Below, one piece after another: positions 6,617 to 13,223 of a DNA stretch of 13,223 bases. Made by a program: the position numbers and the translations under genes. This DNA comes from JAVBSX01 sp031549565 (GTDB taxonomy: Bacteria > Planctomycetota > Planctomycetia > Pirellulales > Thermoguttaceae): contig JAVBPO010000182.1 in assembly GCA_031549565.1 (NCBI GenBank), positions 1 to 13,223 on the forward strand, read 5' to 3'. Below the pieces are notes generated by a model, which saw only the letters and a list, made by a program, of their open reading frames with translations, was not told the origin of the DNA and ran no database searches. The first letter of the stretch is position 1. Each line of letters begins with the position of its first letter.

Positions 6617-6645
6617 TTGCGAACGAAAGAGGACTCGTGTAAAAT
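6617..6645 (+). promoter_or_regulatory. Sigma-70-type promoter for dapB-dxr
   Basis: TTGCGA (6617-6622, 4 of 6 matches) and TAAAAT (6640-6645, 5 of 6) are separated by exactly 17 bases. Transcription would begin near 6652, about 57 bases before the dapB ATG. The spacing and the position in the intergenic gap between sixA and dapB support it. Confidence 0.55.
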
Positions 6646-6708
6646 GGGCTCCTTGTCGGGCGAACAGGTTTTCCGACGTCAAAAAACCGTTTGATTTTTC
6701 ACCGTATC

Positions 6709-7506
6709 ATGAATCCTACACGAATCGCAATCGTCGGGGCCGCGGGCCGGATGGGGCAACGACTGATCGCCCTTGCCGCCGCGGATCCGCACTTGGAAGT
6801 CGTCGCGGCCATCGAATCCGCTCAGCATCCGCAAGCCGGTGAAGATTCCGGTCTCATTGCGGGAATCAAAGCCAACGGAATCCCGATTACCTCCGAATTC
6901 GAACGCAAAGTCGACGTCGCAATCGATTTCTCGTCCCCGAAGGGAACCGACGCTCTTCTGGAATACTGTGTCGAGCAAAAAACACCGCTTGTTTACGCGA
7001 CGACCGGTTACACGGAAGAGCAGGAAGGATTGTTGCGTAAAACCGCGCACCACATTCCGCTTCTCTGGTCGCCGAGCATGAGTATGACCGTGATTCTCGG
7101 AATGCGTTTGGCCAAGGAAGCCGCGAAAGTACTCAAAGATAAGGATGCCGACGTCGAAATCCTCGAGCATCACCACCGTTACAAAGCGGACGCGCCCAGC
7201 GGAACGGCGTTGCGGTTCGGGCAAATCATCGCCGACGAAATGGGGATCGACCATTTCACGCACGGTCGGGAAGGAAAAATCGGGGCAAGACCGCACAATG
7301 AAATCGGTTTCCACGCCGTTCGAATCGGAGACAATCCGGGGCAGCATACGATTCTTTTCGGTTTGCTCGGCGAAACGCTGGAACTGACGATCCGGGCTTC
7401 GAACCGGGACGCCTATGCCGTCGGGGCCCTTGCCGCGGCGAAATTCCTCGTCGGAAAGCCGATCGGTCTGTATGATATGAACGACGTGCTTTTCGGTGAA
7501 AAATAA
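6709..7506 (+). CDS. dapB: 4-hydroxy-tetrahydrodipicolinate reductase
   Basis: DapB reduces the product of DapA with NAD(P)H to tetrahydrodipicolinate, on the path to meso-diaminopimelate and lysine. The 265 residues are the usual length. The N-terminal Rossmann motif is IAIVGAAGRMG (7-16). DFSSP (73-77) and YATTGYT (96-102) contact the cofactor. The catalytic segment is EHHHRYKADAPSGTA (153-167), with the histidine and lysine of the active site and the substrate-binding SGT. The C-terminal segments GFHAVRIGD, RASNRDAYAVGAL and GLYDMNDVL are typical. The ATG at 6709 matches the family start; an in-frame TTG at 6691 would add six residues. There is no strong Shine-Dalgarno sequence. It is followed by dxr after 5 bases, so the two are co-transcribed. 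Confidence 0.96.
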   Translation: MNPTRIAIVGAAGRMGQRLIALAAADPHLEVVAAIESAQHPQAGEDSGLIAGIKANGIPITSEFERKVDVAIDFSSPKGTDALLEYCVEQKTPLVYATTGYTEEQEGLLRKTAHHIPLLWSPSMSMTVILGMRLAKEAAKVLKDKDADVEILEHHHRYKADAPSGTALRFGQIIADEMGIDHFTHGREGKIGARPHNEIGFHAVRIGDNPGQHTILFGLLGETLELTIRASNRDAYAVGALAAAKFLVGKPIGLYDMNDVLFGEK

Positions 7507-7511
7507 TAAAG

Positions 7512-8813
7512 ATGCCTCAAAATTCAAATCCGACCTTCCCCCCCTTACCCCCCTTTCCGCGCCGGGTCGCCGTTCTCGGGTCCAGCGGGAGTATCGGTCG
7601 CAGCGCGTTGGAAGTGATTGCCGCGTCCGAAGGGCGGCTCCAGGTCGCAATGATGTCGATTCATCGTCGCGCCGATATTCTCGTCGAACAGATTCAGCAA
7701 ATGCGAATGCGGCTCGTCGCCGACCAACTCCGGTCCCTGGAGTCGACCGGGAAGAGTTCTTCCGAGGCGATCACCGGGTTGCCGCAATGCGTGATTATGA
7801 CCGACGAGTGGGCGGATCGGACGCCGTTGAAAGACCTGCCGCCGGAAATCGAGGTCCGGTTCGGGCAGGATGCCCTTTGCGAATACGTTCAGCGAAGCGA
7901 CATCGACCTCGTTCTCTCGGCGATCGTGGGGAGCGCCGGTTTTCGCAGTACCTGGGCCGCGATCGAAGCCGGAAAAACCGTTGCGCTGGCCAACAAGGAA
8001 TCGCTCGTCATGGGGGGGCCGCTCCTGTGCGAACTGGCCCAAAAAACCGGCGGAGCGTTGATTCCCGTCGACAGCGAACACAGCGCCGTGATGCAGTGTC
8101 TTCGGGCAAGGAAAATGAACGACCAGTCCGATCCGTTCCCGCCGTATCACGAGGTGTCGCGAGTGATCCTGACCGCAAGCGGCGGGCCGTTTCGGACCTG
8201 GTCGCTCGACGATTTGGCGAAAGCGACGATCGACGACGCGCTCGCCCATCCGACTTGGAGTATGGGCAGGAAAATTACGGTCGATTCCGCGACGCTGATG
8301 AACAAAGCCCTGGAATTGATCGAAGCCCGCTGGTTGTTCGATTTACCGGTCGAGAAACTGACCGCCGTGATTCATCCGCAGTCGGTCGTTCATTCGATGG
8401 TCGAGTTCGTCGACGGATCGGTGATCGGCCAAATGAGTCCACCGGACATGCAGCTTCCGATTCAGCTCGCGCTTTGTTTTCCGGACAGGTTCGACTCCCC
8501 GTCGCGTCGGATCGATTGGATGCAAAAGATGCAGTTGGAGTTTTTCCCGATTGATCCGCAGCGATTTCCCGCACTCGGGCTCGGCTTGGAAGTCGCGGCT
8601 GCCGGAGGAACGGCCGGAGCGGTCCTCAACGCCGCCAATGAAGTCGCGGTCGAAGCGTTCCTGGGCAACCGGCTCCCATTCACGGAAATCACGAAAATCT
8701 GCCGCTCCGTTTTGAAGAACCACGACTTCGAATCCCACCCGACGCTCGAACGCCTGTTTGAACTCGACGAGTGGGCACGCCAGGAAACGGAAAAATGGAT
8801 CGTCGGATCATAA
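7512..8813 (+). CDS. dxr: 1-deoxy-D-xylulose 5-phosphate reductoisomerase
   Basis: Dxr converts 1-deoxyxylulose 5-phosphate to 2-C-methylerythritol 4-phosphate with NADPH and a divalent metal, the committed MEP-pathway step. At 433 residues it is slightly longer than most, owing to a proline-rich N-terminus (PTFPPLPPFP) and small inserts near 75-115 and 200-212. Signatures: VAVLGSSGSIGRSALEVI (19-36) for NADPH; ANKESLVMGG (160-169); metal ligands D187 and E189 in PVDSEHSA, and E268 in NKALELIEA; ASGGPFR (222-228); HPTWSMGRKITVDSATLMNK (246-265); and IHPQSVVHSMVEF. ATG 7512 lies 5 bases after the dapB stop. Two C6 runs near 7540-7556 in the start region could be prone to slippage, although the frame is intact. 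It is the target of fosmidomycin in this family. Confidence 0.97.
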   Translation: MPQNSNPTFPPLPPFPRRVAVLGSSGSIGRSALEVIAASEGRLQVAMMSIHRRADILVEQIQQMRMRLVADQLRSLESTGKSSSEAITGLPQCVIMTDEWADRTPLKDLPPEIEVRFGQDALCEYVQRSDIDLVLSAIVGSAGFRSTWAAIEAGKTVALANKESLVMGGPLLCELAQKTGGALIPVDSEHSAVMQCLRARKMNDQSDPFPPYHEVSRVILTASGGPFRTWSLDDLAKATIDDALAHPTWSMGRKITVDSATLMNKALELIEARWLFDLPVEKLTAVIHPQSVVHSMVEFVDGSVIGQMSPPDMQLPIQLALCFPDRFDSPSRRIDWMQKMQLEFFPIDPQRFPALGLGLEVAAAGGTAGAVLNAANEVAVEAFLGNRLPFTEITKICRSVLKNHDFESHPTLERLFELDEWARQETEKWIVGS

Positions 8814-8818
8814 AAGAA

Positions 8819-8853
8819 AAAGAGCCGGGGACGAAGCAACGCGAAGTCCCCGG
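8819..8853 (+). repeat. Conserved-loop hairpin just after dxr
   Basis: Eleven bases after the dxr stop, CCGGGGAC (8825-8832) and GTCCCCGG (8846-8853) form a perfect 8-bp stem around the loop GAAGCAACGCGAA, with AAAGAG immediately before. No T-run follows on the plus strand, so it is not a classic terminator in this direction. On the minus strand the stem is followed by CTCTTTTTCTTTTA, but no minus-strand gene needs it. Leader and loop match the hairpin after ptsI (778-812). Confidence 0.68.
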
Positions 8854-8869
8854 GTAAACCACGCCAAAA

Positions 8870-10156
8870 ATGCTTCTCCCCTCGCTCTTGTCGCTCCTCC
8901 TTCTCACGGCTTGTGATTGGCCCGCATTTCACGGTACGCAGGGAGACAACATCTCGACGGAAACCGGCTTGCTGGAGCAATGGACCGGACCGGAGCAATT
9001 GCCGAAACGGCTTTGGAAAATTACACTCCCACGCAACGCCGAGGAAGTGGAGCGAAACGAATCGGGCTACTCCTCTCCGTCGATCATTGGAAATCGAATC
9101 GTTTTCTCCGGGAACTCGAACGGCTTGTCGACGGTTTTTTGTTGCGACGGAAACGGAAATCTCCTTTGGTCCTATTCCAACGGTCCGGCGTGGACGGAAA
9201 TGTTCGCCGGAACCCGGGGGACGCCGACGCTCAGCGACGGTTACGTTTACGACGAATCGCCGCTGGGAAACCTCGTTTGCCTCGAACTGTCCACGGGACA
9301 GAAAATCTGGTCGCGCAATCTGATGTCGGAGTTTCAAGAGGACGTCCCGCTGTACGGCAAGAGCGGTTCTCTTCTGATTCACGGACAAAATCTTTACGTT
9401 CCGATCGGAGGAACGACGACCGCTTTGATAGCCGTGGACAAAAGAACCGGCAAAACCGTTTGGCGTTCTCCGCCGACCGGCGAAAAAACCGGGTACGGAA
9501 CTCCGATCTTTTTCCAGTGGATTTCGGAATCGGAGAGTGATCCCTTGCCGATTGTCGCGTTGATGGAATCCAAAGGGTTGCTCGGCCTCCATGCGGAAAC
9601 GGGCAGAAGTTTGTTTCGATATCCGTTTCCCGCCCGACTCGACGAGAACATCTCGACGCCGATTCATTCCGACGGCTGCCTTTTTCTCACCAACGGAGCC
9701 GGGTCCGATTCGGTTCTGCTTCGACTGGCAAACGGCTCGGGAGAGAAAGAAATCACTTTGAGTGAATTGTGGCGAAACCGCAGTTTCGCCAACGCTCACG
9801 GCGGCGTCGTGCTTTTGGACGGGCGGCTGTACGGTTTCACGAACAAGCGGGGCGGCGCGTGGGCGTGCGTTCGCTGGAGCGACGGCGAAACGGTTTTCCT
9901 CGACCGAGAAATCGTTCGCGGTTCCTGCACGGTTGCCCAGGGACTTTTTTACATCCTCACGGAATTCGGCGAAGTCGTTCTCGCCGCCCCTACGGATACG
10001 GGTTTTGAAATTCGCGGCCGTTTCTCATTGGGCCGGGACGACGACCCGAACAACGGCCAAATCTACGCCCATCCGGTCGTCTGCGGAAAACGCCTGTTCG
10101 TCCGCTCGGGTGCGAATGTGTATTGTTTCGATCTTGACAAGGGGAAGACTCAATGA
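8870..10156 (+). CDS. PQQ-like beta-propeller lipoprotein
   Basis: The 428-residue protein starts with a hydrophobic leader ending in a lipobox, LLTAC, with C15 as the predicted lipidated cysteine. Right after it comes DWPAFHGTQGDNISTETGLL, a version of the DWPxFRG...G.S.ETGLL opening common in exported beta-propeller proteins of planctomycetes. Propeller blades follow, each with a strand ending in a W or F motif: GNLLWSYSNG, GQKIWSRNL, GKTVWRSPP, GRSLFRYPF and a last VYCFDLDKGK. Such proteins are non-enzymatic in many cases; bound PQQ cannot be inferred. The leader lacks the usual positive residues before the hydrophobic core. No upstream start exists because TAA at 8855-8857 closes the frame. 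There is no Shine-Dalgarno sequence. A role at the cell surface or in binding is an inference. Confidence 0.85.
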   Translation: MLLPSLLSLLLLTACDWPAFHGTQGDNISTETGLLEQWTGPEQLPKRLWKITLPRNAEEVERNESGYSSPSIIGNRIVFSGNSNGLSTVFCCDGNGNLLWSYSNGPAWTEMFAGTRGTPTLSDGYVYDESPLGNLVCLELSTGQKIWSRNLMSEFQEDVPLYGKSGSLLIHGQNLYVPIGGTTTALIAVDKRTGKTVWRSPPTGEKTGYGTPIFFQWISESESDPLPIVALMESKGLLGLHAETGRSLFRYPFPARLDENISTPIHSDGCLFLTNGAGSDSVLLRLANGSGEKEITLSELWRNRSFANAHGGVVLLDGRLYGFTNKRGGAWACVRWSDGETVFLDREIVRGSCTVAQGLFYILTEFGEVVLAAPTDTGFEIRGRFSLGRDDDPNNGQIYAHPVVCGKRLFVRSGANVYCFDLDKGKTQ

Positions 10157-10231
10157 GGATTTCTCCCGACTCCTTTTATCCAATAGTATCATAAGTACAT
10201 TGTCACTTTTGACTATTTCACTTACCATACC

Positions 10232-10810
10232 ATGCGCGATGATGATTGTAGTAGCCGCACTCCAGATTTTTTGACACAAGGTCGAATTTATTTTCAATCT
10301 TCAGTTAATGAAGATAAAACGTTCAGAACAACAATTGATCCCCTTACGCTGATAAAAGAGGCGATATACAGAAATCAATTAGCGGAATTGCTTTTAGGCT
10401 GTGATGCCTACCGGTGTCTGCCAAAGTATACCAATTTTCCAGGGAAAACAGATATTGAAACATTGTATGATTCCTATTGCGTGCGATATACAGATCGATC
10501 AAAAGCGGAAAAAAGGAGCTTGCTCACAAATGCTTTATGCAATATTATCGGTAAATATGATGGCGTGATGCCTTTTGCATGGTGCTATTCCCTTGAAGCA
10601 TCCCTGCAAAAAAATGATCCTGCGACGGCTCTTGGGTTATCCCTTTTGCCGCTATCGATAATGTTGCAAAATAGTATTATAGAGTTTGCCGACAAGCTGG
10701 TTTGGGACGGATCGGAAGAAGGAAGTGGATTTCCTCACGGACGCTACGATTATCTCTGTCGTCTCAATCAAAACTGCATAGAATGTCAGGCCCCATCGTT
10801 CATTGATTAA
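10232..10810 (+). CDS. Unrecognised Cys-rich protein in an AT-rich patch
   Basis: I do not recognise a family. The frame encodes 192 residues from ATG 10232 to TAA 10810, with no signal peptide or membrane segment. It looks mostly helical (for example DPLTLIKEAIYRNQLAELLLG and FAWCYSLEASLQ), is rich in cysteine (GCDAYRC, and CRLNQNCIEC near the end) and has an acidic patch VWDGSEEGSGF. Base and codon use (many AAA, TTA, ATA, GAT) differ from the GC-richer genes on both sides, which suggests later acquisition. The start is weak: no Shine-Dalgarno sequence, and the best promoter-like boxes (TTGTCA 10200-10205, TACCAT 10223-10228, spacing 17) sit too close to the ATG for a normal leader. It lies upstream of a SUKH gene, so an immunity-type or toxin-related role is possible but unproven. 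Confidence 0.6.
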   Translation: MRDDDCSSRTPDFLTQGRIYFQSSVNEDKTFRTTIDPLTLIKEAIYRNQLAELLLGCDAYRCLPKYTNFPGKTDIETLYDSYCVRYTDRSKAEKRSLLTNALCNIIGKYDGVMPFAWCYSLEASLQKNDPATALGLSLLPLSIMLQNSIIEFADKLVWDGSEEGSGFPHGRYDYLCRLNQNCIECQAPSFID

Positions 10811-10813
10811 AAG

Positions 10814-10942
10814 ATGCAAAAATATCCGGAGGTCGGGATTCGTCGGGCGGAGAAAAATCCGCCGTCGCTTAGAAAGCCGCATTTCGAGCAACTATACCTT
10901 GCACTTTGTTCTACTTTTAGCTCAGCCATTTCAGAGCCATGA
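10814..10942 (+). CDS. Possible small ORF overlapping the SUKH start
   Basis: ATG 10814 opens a 42-codon frame ending in TGA at 10940-10942, which overlaps the next gene's ATG (10939) as ATGA. The frame is the same as that of the 192-residue protein whose TAA ends at 10810, only one codon earlier. The product (MQKYPEVGIRRAEKNPP...) shows no family, signal or transmembrane segment. A 6-bp hairpin GGCGGA / TCCGCC (10846-10863) lies inside. It may be a coupling leader, a decayed C-terminal extension of the upstream gene, or chance. Confidence 0.2.
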   Translation: MQKYPEVGIRRAEKNPPSLRKPHFEQLYLALCSTFSSAISEP

Positions 10943-11646
10943 TGAAAACATTCGACGACGTCAAGTTTCGCTTTGAGACTTTATCGTCTCAATTCAAAAA
11001 AACCGGTTTTGACCTGGAAAAACTGGTATTAGAGCCGCCTGTCTCGGAAAAGGCGCTCCAAGCGCATGAAAAGAAATGGAAGAGAAAGCTTCCGGAAGAA
11101 ATGAGGCGTTTTTTCCTGGAATGTGCGGGAAAGGTCTATCTTGAATGGTACGATCCGATTTGCTTTGAAACCGAACACAAACAATCCATATGTAAGAAAC
11201 CGCATAAGTTTAAATTTCCGTGCGAATGGCCGTTTTCGTGCGGAGCCGATTGGTCGCTGGATTCGATGGACTTGATCTACGAAAAAGTCTGGTCGGGGTG
11301 TGAAGAAGCCTTCAATGACGGCGAATATTATGATCCTCTTTCGCCTTACGATTATTCGTACTCTTACCCTGTTATCATGGGAGGCGGCGGCGAGTTGTTT
11401 ATACTCTACGCTCCGCCTTCCGGCGAACGGTTGGTTTTCCATTATGGTGATACCTTCCTGAAACTGTGGCACAAAGCGGCGGATTCGTTCGAGGAGTTTT
11501 GGGAAAACTGGTCACTGGTCGGTTGCCCGCATTTTGGGGGTTATGAATGCTTTTACAATAAAAAGAAGCAAATCATTGACGCTCATTGTGCAGATGCCAT
11601 TACGTGGAGAAAATTCTTGGGGATCGAAAACCTTGAAACCGAATAA
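10939..11646 (+). CDS. SUKH (SMI1/KNR4) family protein, likely immunity-type
   Basis: The 235 residues show the SUKH pattern: a helix with VSEKALQAHEKKWKRKLPEEMRRFFLECAG (35-64), where KLPEE...FL..C.G is the classic entry motif; W70 follows; a central strand pair with the glycine-rich GGGGELFILYAPPSGERLVFHYG (148-170); and the closing LWHKAADSFEEFWENW (176-191), equivalent to the sFeeFl motif. SUKH proteins are frequent immunity partners of polymorphic toxins, often nucleases, and are also found as stand-alone orphans. No toxin, secretion or Rhs gene is visible nearby. Two ATG codons are adjacent (10939 and 10942) and neither has a Shine-Dalgarno sequence. Composition is intermediate between the AT-rich upstream gene and the chromosomal background. 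Confidence 0.72.
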   Translation: MMKTFDDVKFRFETLSSQFKKTGFDLEKLVLEPPVSEKALQAHEKKWKRKLPEEMRRFFLECAGKVYLEWYDPICFETEHKQSICKKPHKFKFPCEWPFSCGADWSLDSMDLIYEKVWSGCEEAFNDGEYYDPLSPYDYSYSYPVIMGGGGELFILYAPPSGERLVFHYGDTFLKLWHKAADSFEEFWENWSLVGCPHFGGYECFYNKKKQIIDAHCADAITWRKFLGIENLETE

Positions 11647-11858
11647 TACAGCGTTCACCAGGATGCAGGATCGCCAGCCGTGTTCGCCTCCGATCGTTAT
11701 CGGAAAAACCAAATGTTTTCACGACATCGGATAATCAGTTGCCAACAGCTGCGTTTGCGAAAAGGGGGCTATAGATATTACGTCCTTTCAGGACTTTCAA
11801 TATAACGTACGATTGAACAGGTTATTGATTTGCAGATCCTTAACACCTCCCACACGCC

Positions 11859-12881
11859 ATGAATTCCCGGGAACGAGTTTTAGCCGCATTACGACATGAG
11901 CAGCCGGATCGGACGCCGCGAAACTTTTGGGCGGAGCCGCCGACGTGGAACCGGCTTTTCGAGCATCTGGGATACAAAGAGCCGGAACGGATTCTCGACG
12001 AACTGGACATCGACATCCGCTCCCTGCAAGTGAAAGGGCCCGCGGAAAAAGAAGTCGAGCCGGGCCTGTTCCGAAATTATTGGGGCGAACAGTACATTTA
12101 TCGTTCGACCGATTGGGGGCCGATGCGAGAGGATGTCAAAGGCGCCCTGTTCGACGCAAAATCGTTCTCCGACCTGGAGCAGTTCAACTGGCCGAGCCCG
12201 GACCTGTTCGATTATTCCGACCTGCCCGAACAGGTGCGCCGGTTGGACGACCGCGCACTGCTGTACGGATTCGCGGACATTTGGGAGCGGCCCGCTTTGG
12301 TGCGAGGGCTGGAAAACATGTTCCTCGACATGTGCGAACAGCCCGACTGGGTTCACTTCCTGTGTCGAAAATTCACGGACTTTTACCGTGAAGACTACAC
12401 CCGGGCGGCGGAAAAAACCGGCGGGCGGATCGACCTGTTCCTGCTTATCAGCGATCTCGGGAGTCAAAAGGGGCCGCTGATTTCCAAAAAAATGTTTCAC
12501 GAATTCGTTGCGCCGTACATTCGGGAAATGTGCGACTTGATTCACTCGTTCGGAGCGAAGGTTCTTTACCACAGTTGCGGCGATATCCGGTTTTTCATTC
12601 CCGACCTGATCGAGCTTGGCGTCGATATGCTTGATCCGATCCAACCGATCGGAGCGATGAATCCGTCGGAGTTGAAAGCGGAATACGGAGATCGGCTCTC
12701 TTTTCACGGGGGAATCGACATCCAGCGGATTCTCCCTTTCGGTTCGCCGCAAGAGGTCCGGGCTGAAGCGAAGCGATATTCGGACATTCTCGGCAAAAAC
12801 GGCGGATACGTCCTCTGTTCCGCGCATCTGTTCCAACCGGATATTCCTCCGGAAAATATTTTTGCGATGTATTCCGATTGA
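11859..12881 (+). CDS. UroD-family protein, methylcobalamin-methyltransferase type
   Basis: The 340 residues match the uroporphyrinogen decarboxylase superfamily: NSRERVLAALRHEQPDRTP at the start is its usual opening, followed by an (alpha/beta)8-barrel-like pattern. It does not look like HemE. Instead it has the zinc signature His-X-Cys...Cys of MtaA/CmuA-type enzymes: H238 and C240 in VLYHSCGDI, and C320 in GGYVLCSAHLFQPDIP. LDPIQP (258-263) and FHGGIDIQ (282-289) are typical of this branch. Such enzymes move methyl groups between a corrinoid protein and a thiol or other acceptor; the substrate here is unknown and no corrinoid protein is adjacent. ATG 11859 is the natural family start, without a Shine-Dalgarno sequence. 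The gene is flanked by an AT-rich patch and a repeat, so it may be transcribed alone. Confidence 0.88.
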   Translation: MNSRERVLAALRHEQPDRTPRNFWAEPPTWNRLFEHLGYKEPERILDELDIDIRSLQVKGPAEKEVEPGLFRNYWGEQYIYRSTDWGPMREDVKGALFDAKSFSDLEQFNWPSPDLFDYSDLPEQVRRLDDRALLYGFADIWERPALVRGLENMFLDMCEQPDWVHFLCRKFTDFYREDYTRAAEKTGGRIDLFLLISDLGSQKGPLISKKMFHEFVAPYIREMCDLIHSFGAKVLYHSCGDIRFFIPDLIELGVDMLDPIQPIGAMNPSELKAEYGDRLSFHGGIDIQRILPFGSPQEVRAEAKRYSDILGKNGGYVLCSAHLFQPDIPPENIFAMYSD

Positions 12882-12905
12882 TTTTATTCCTCATATCCCT
12901 ATCCA

Positions 12906-13096
12906 GGGTGCGCGCAAATTTTCCGGGTCGTGAGTTGTCATTCTGAACGAAGTGTACTCACGGAGTGAAGAATCTGGTGCATCCGGCAACACGCATTATG
13001 TTGCGAACACGGCTTGAAACCAGATGCTTCGGAATACCTCAGCATGACATGATACCCCTATTGGGCCCAAACAGACAAGGAACTTTGCGCGCACCC
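12906..13096. repeat. Nested palindromic repeat, MITE-like
   Basis: The outer arms are a perfect 13-bp inverted repeat, GGGTGCGCGCAAA at 12906-12918 and its complement at 13084-13096, with partial matching just beyond. Inside, TGTCATTCTGA (12936-12946) faces TCAGCATGACA (13039-13049), with 10 of 11 positions complementary. GAAGAATCTGGT pairs imperfectly with ACCAGATGCTTC. The inner part resembles the widespread TGTCATTCTGAGCGAAGCGAAGAATCT repeat seen in many bacterial genomes. No transposase frame lies inside, so it is at most a non-autonomous element. Confidence 0.75.
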
Positions 13097-13131
13097 AGGT
13101 TTTCCGCTGTTCACCCGTGCAAAGCATCGCA

Positions 13132-13160
13132 TTGCATTTCGCCGAGCAGCTGATTACAAT
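13132..13160 (+). promoter_or_regulatory. Candidate promoter for a gene beyond the right edge
   Basis: TACAAT matches 5 of 6 positions of the -10 consensus and TTGCAT only 3 of 6 of the -35 consensus, with a 17-base spacer. Position and spacing fit, but the -35 box is poor and no start codon follows within the window. Confidence 0.3.
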
Positions 13161-13223
13161 GCCGGCGTTCGTGTGATTTTTCTCTGTCCGTTTCAAACGC
13201 GAATCGTCGCGCAAACTACGCCC

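Larger units (their letters stand above)
12882..13223. other. Gene-free right end
   Basis: No convincing gene is present in these 342 bases. Short frames on both strands (12965-13153 plus, 12996-13214 minus) run across the palindromic repeat and have no gene-like features. The repeat at 12906-13096 fills more than half of the stretch. After it, TTGCAT (13132-13137) and TACAAT (13155-13160) with a 17-base spacer could be a promoter for a gene beyond the right edge. Confidence 0.55.

Noticed and set aside
6679..7650. 323-codon minus-strand frame opposite dapB
   Set aside because: Antisense shadow of dapB and the start of dxr; Arg- and Gly-rich with no recognisable domain.
7496..8554. 352-codon plus-strand frame overlapping dxr
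   Set aside because: Out-of-frame shadow of dxr. The dxr frame has all family motifs.
8462..9799. 445-codon minus-strand frame across dxr and the propeller gene
   Set aside because: It crosses two well-supported genes and their intergenic hairpin, has a Ser/Arg-rich shadow composition and no motif.
10846..10863. GGCGGA / TCCGCC hairpin as a terminator for the 192-residue gene
   Set aside because: The stem has only 6 bp and no T-run follows on the plus strand.
11889..12836. 315-codon minus-strand frame opposite the UroD gene
   Set aside because: Antisense shadow; the plus frame has the zinc ligands and family motifs.
11859..12881. HemE (true uroporphyrinogen decarboxylase)
   Set aside because: The HemE N-terminal substrate motif is missing, and the protein has the His-X-Cys...Cys zinc signature of methyltransferases instead.
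12965..13214. Short open frames on both strands at the right end
   Set aside because: Both run through the palindromic repeat, overlap each other and show no start signal or domain.

Overview
The window is a chromosomal stretch of a moderately GC-rich bacterium, most likely from Planctomycetota or a close PVC-group relative. This rests on gene style rather than a marker gene: a DWP...ETGL-type beta-propeller lipoprotein, a DUF1638 protein, a UroD/MtaA-like methyltransferase homologue, a permease-less PTS cluster, many starts without a Shine-Dalgarno sequence, and abundant intergenic palindromic and heptamer repeats. The taxonomic call is an inference.

Left part (1-6477), genes on the minus strand. 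A small secreted Cys-containing protein runs off the left edge. A gene-free stretch (141-829) holds an inverted pair of G-rich repeat elements and two copies of a hairpin family with a conserved loop. Next, reading leftward from a good promoter near 4159-4186, come hpf, a PTS IIA protein, HPr and PTS enzyme I. No sugar permease is present, which suggests a regulatory phosphorelay tied to ribosome hibernation. A hairpin with a T-rich tail sits between IIA and HPr and may partly separate the two halves. Upstream lie a radical SAM protein, a DUF1638 protein and a SixA-type phosphohistidine phosphatase.

Middle part (6617-10156), plus strand. A recognisable promoter precedes dapB (lysine and diaminopimelate synthesis), which is followed after 5 bases by dxr (the committed step of MEP isoprenoid synthesis). 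Both supply cell-envelope precursors. A short hairpin then separates dxr from a PQQ-like beta-propeller lipoprotein.

Right part (10157-13223). An AT-richer patch carries an unrecognised Cys-rich protein, a possible small ORF and a SUKH (SMI1/KNR4) protein. SUKH proteins are common immunity proteins of polymorphic toxins, but no toxin is visible here. After it comes a UroD-family protein with the His-X-Cys...Cys zinc signature of cobalamin-dependent methyltransferases. The last 340 bases contain no gene and hold a nested palindromic repeat of about 190 bp.

I see no tRNA, rRNA, CRISPR array, transposase or obvious new defence system. The most unusual material is intergenic: several repeat families with conserved structure, and the small AT-rich accessory patch.
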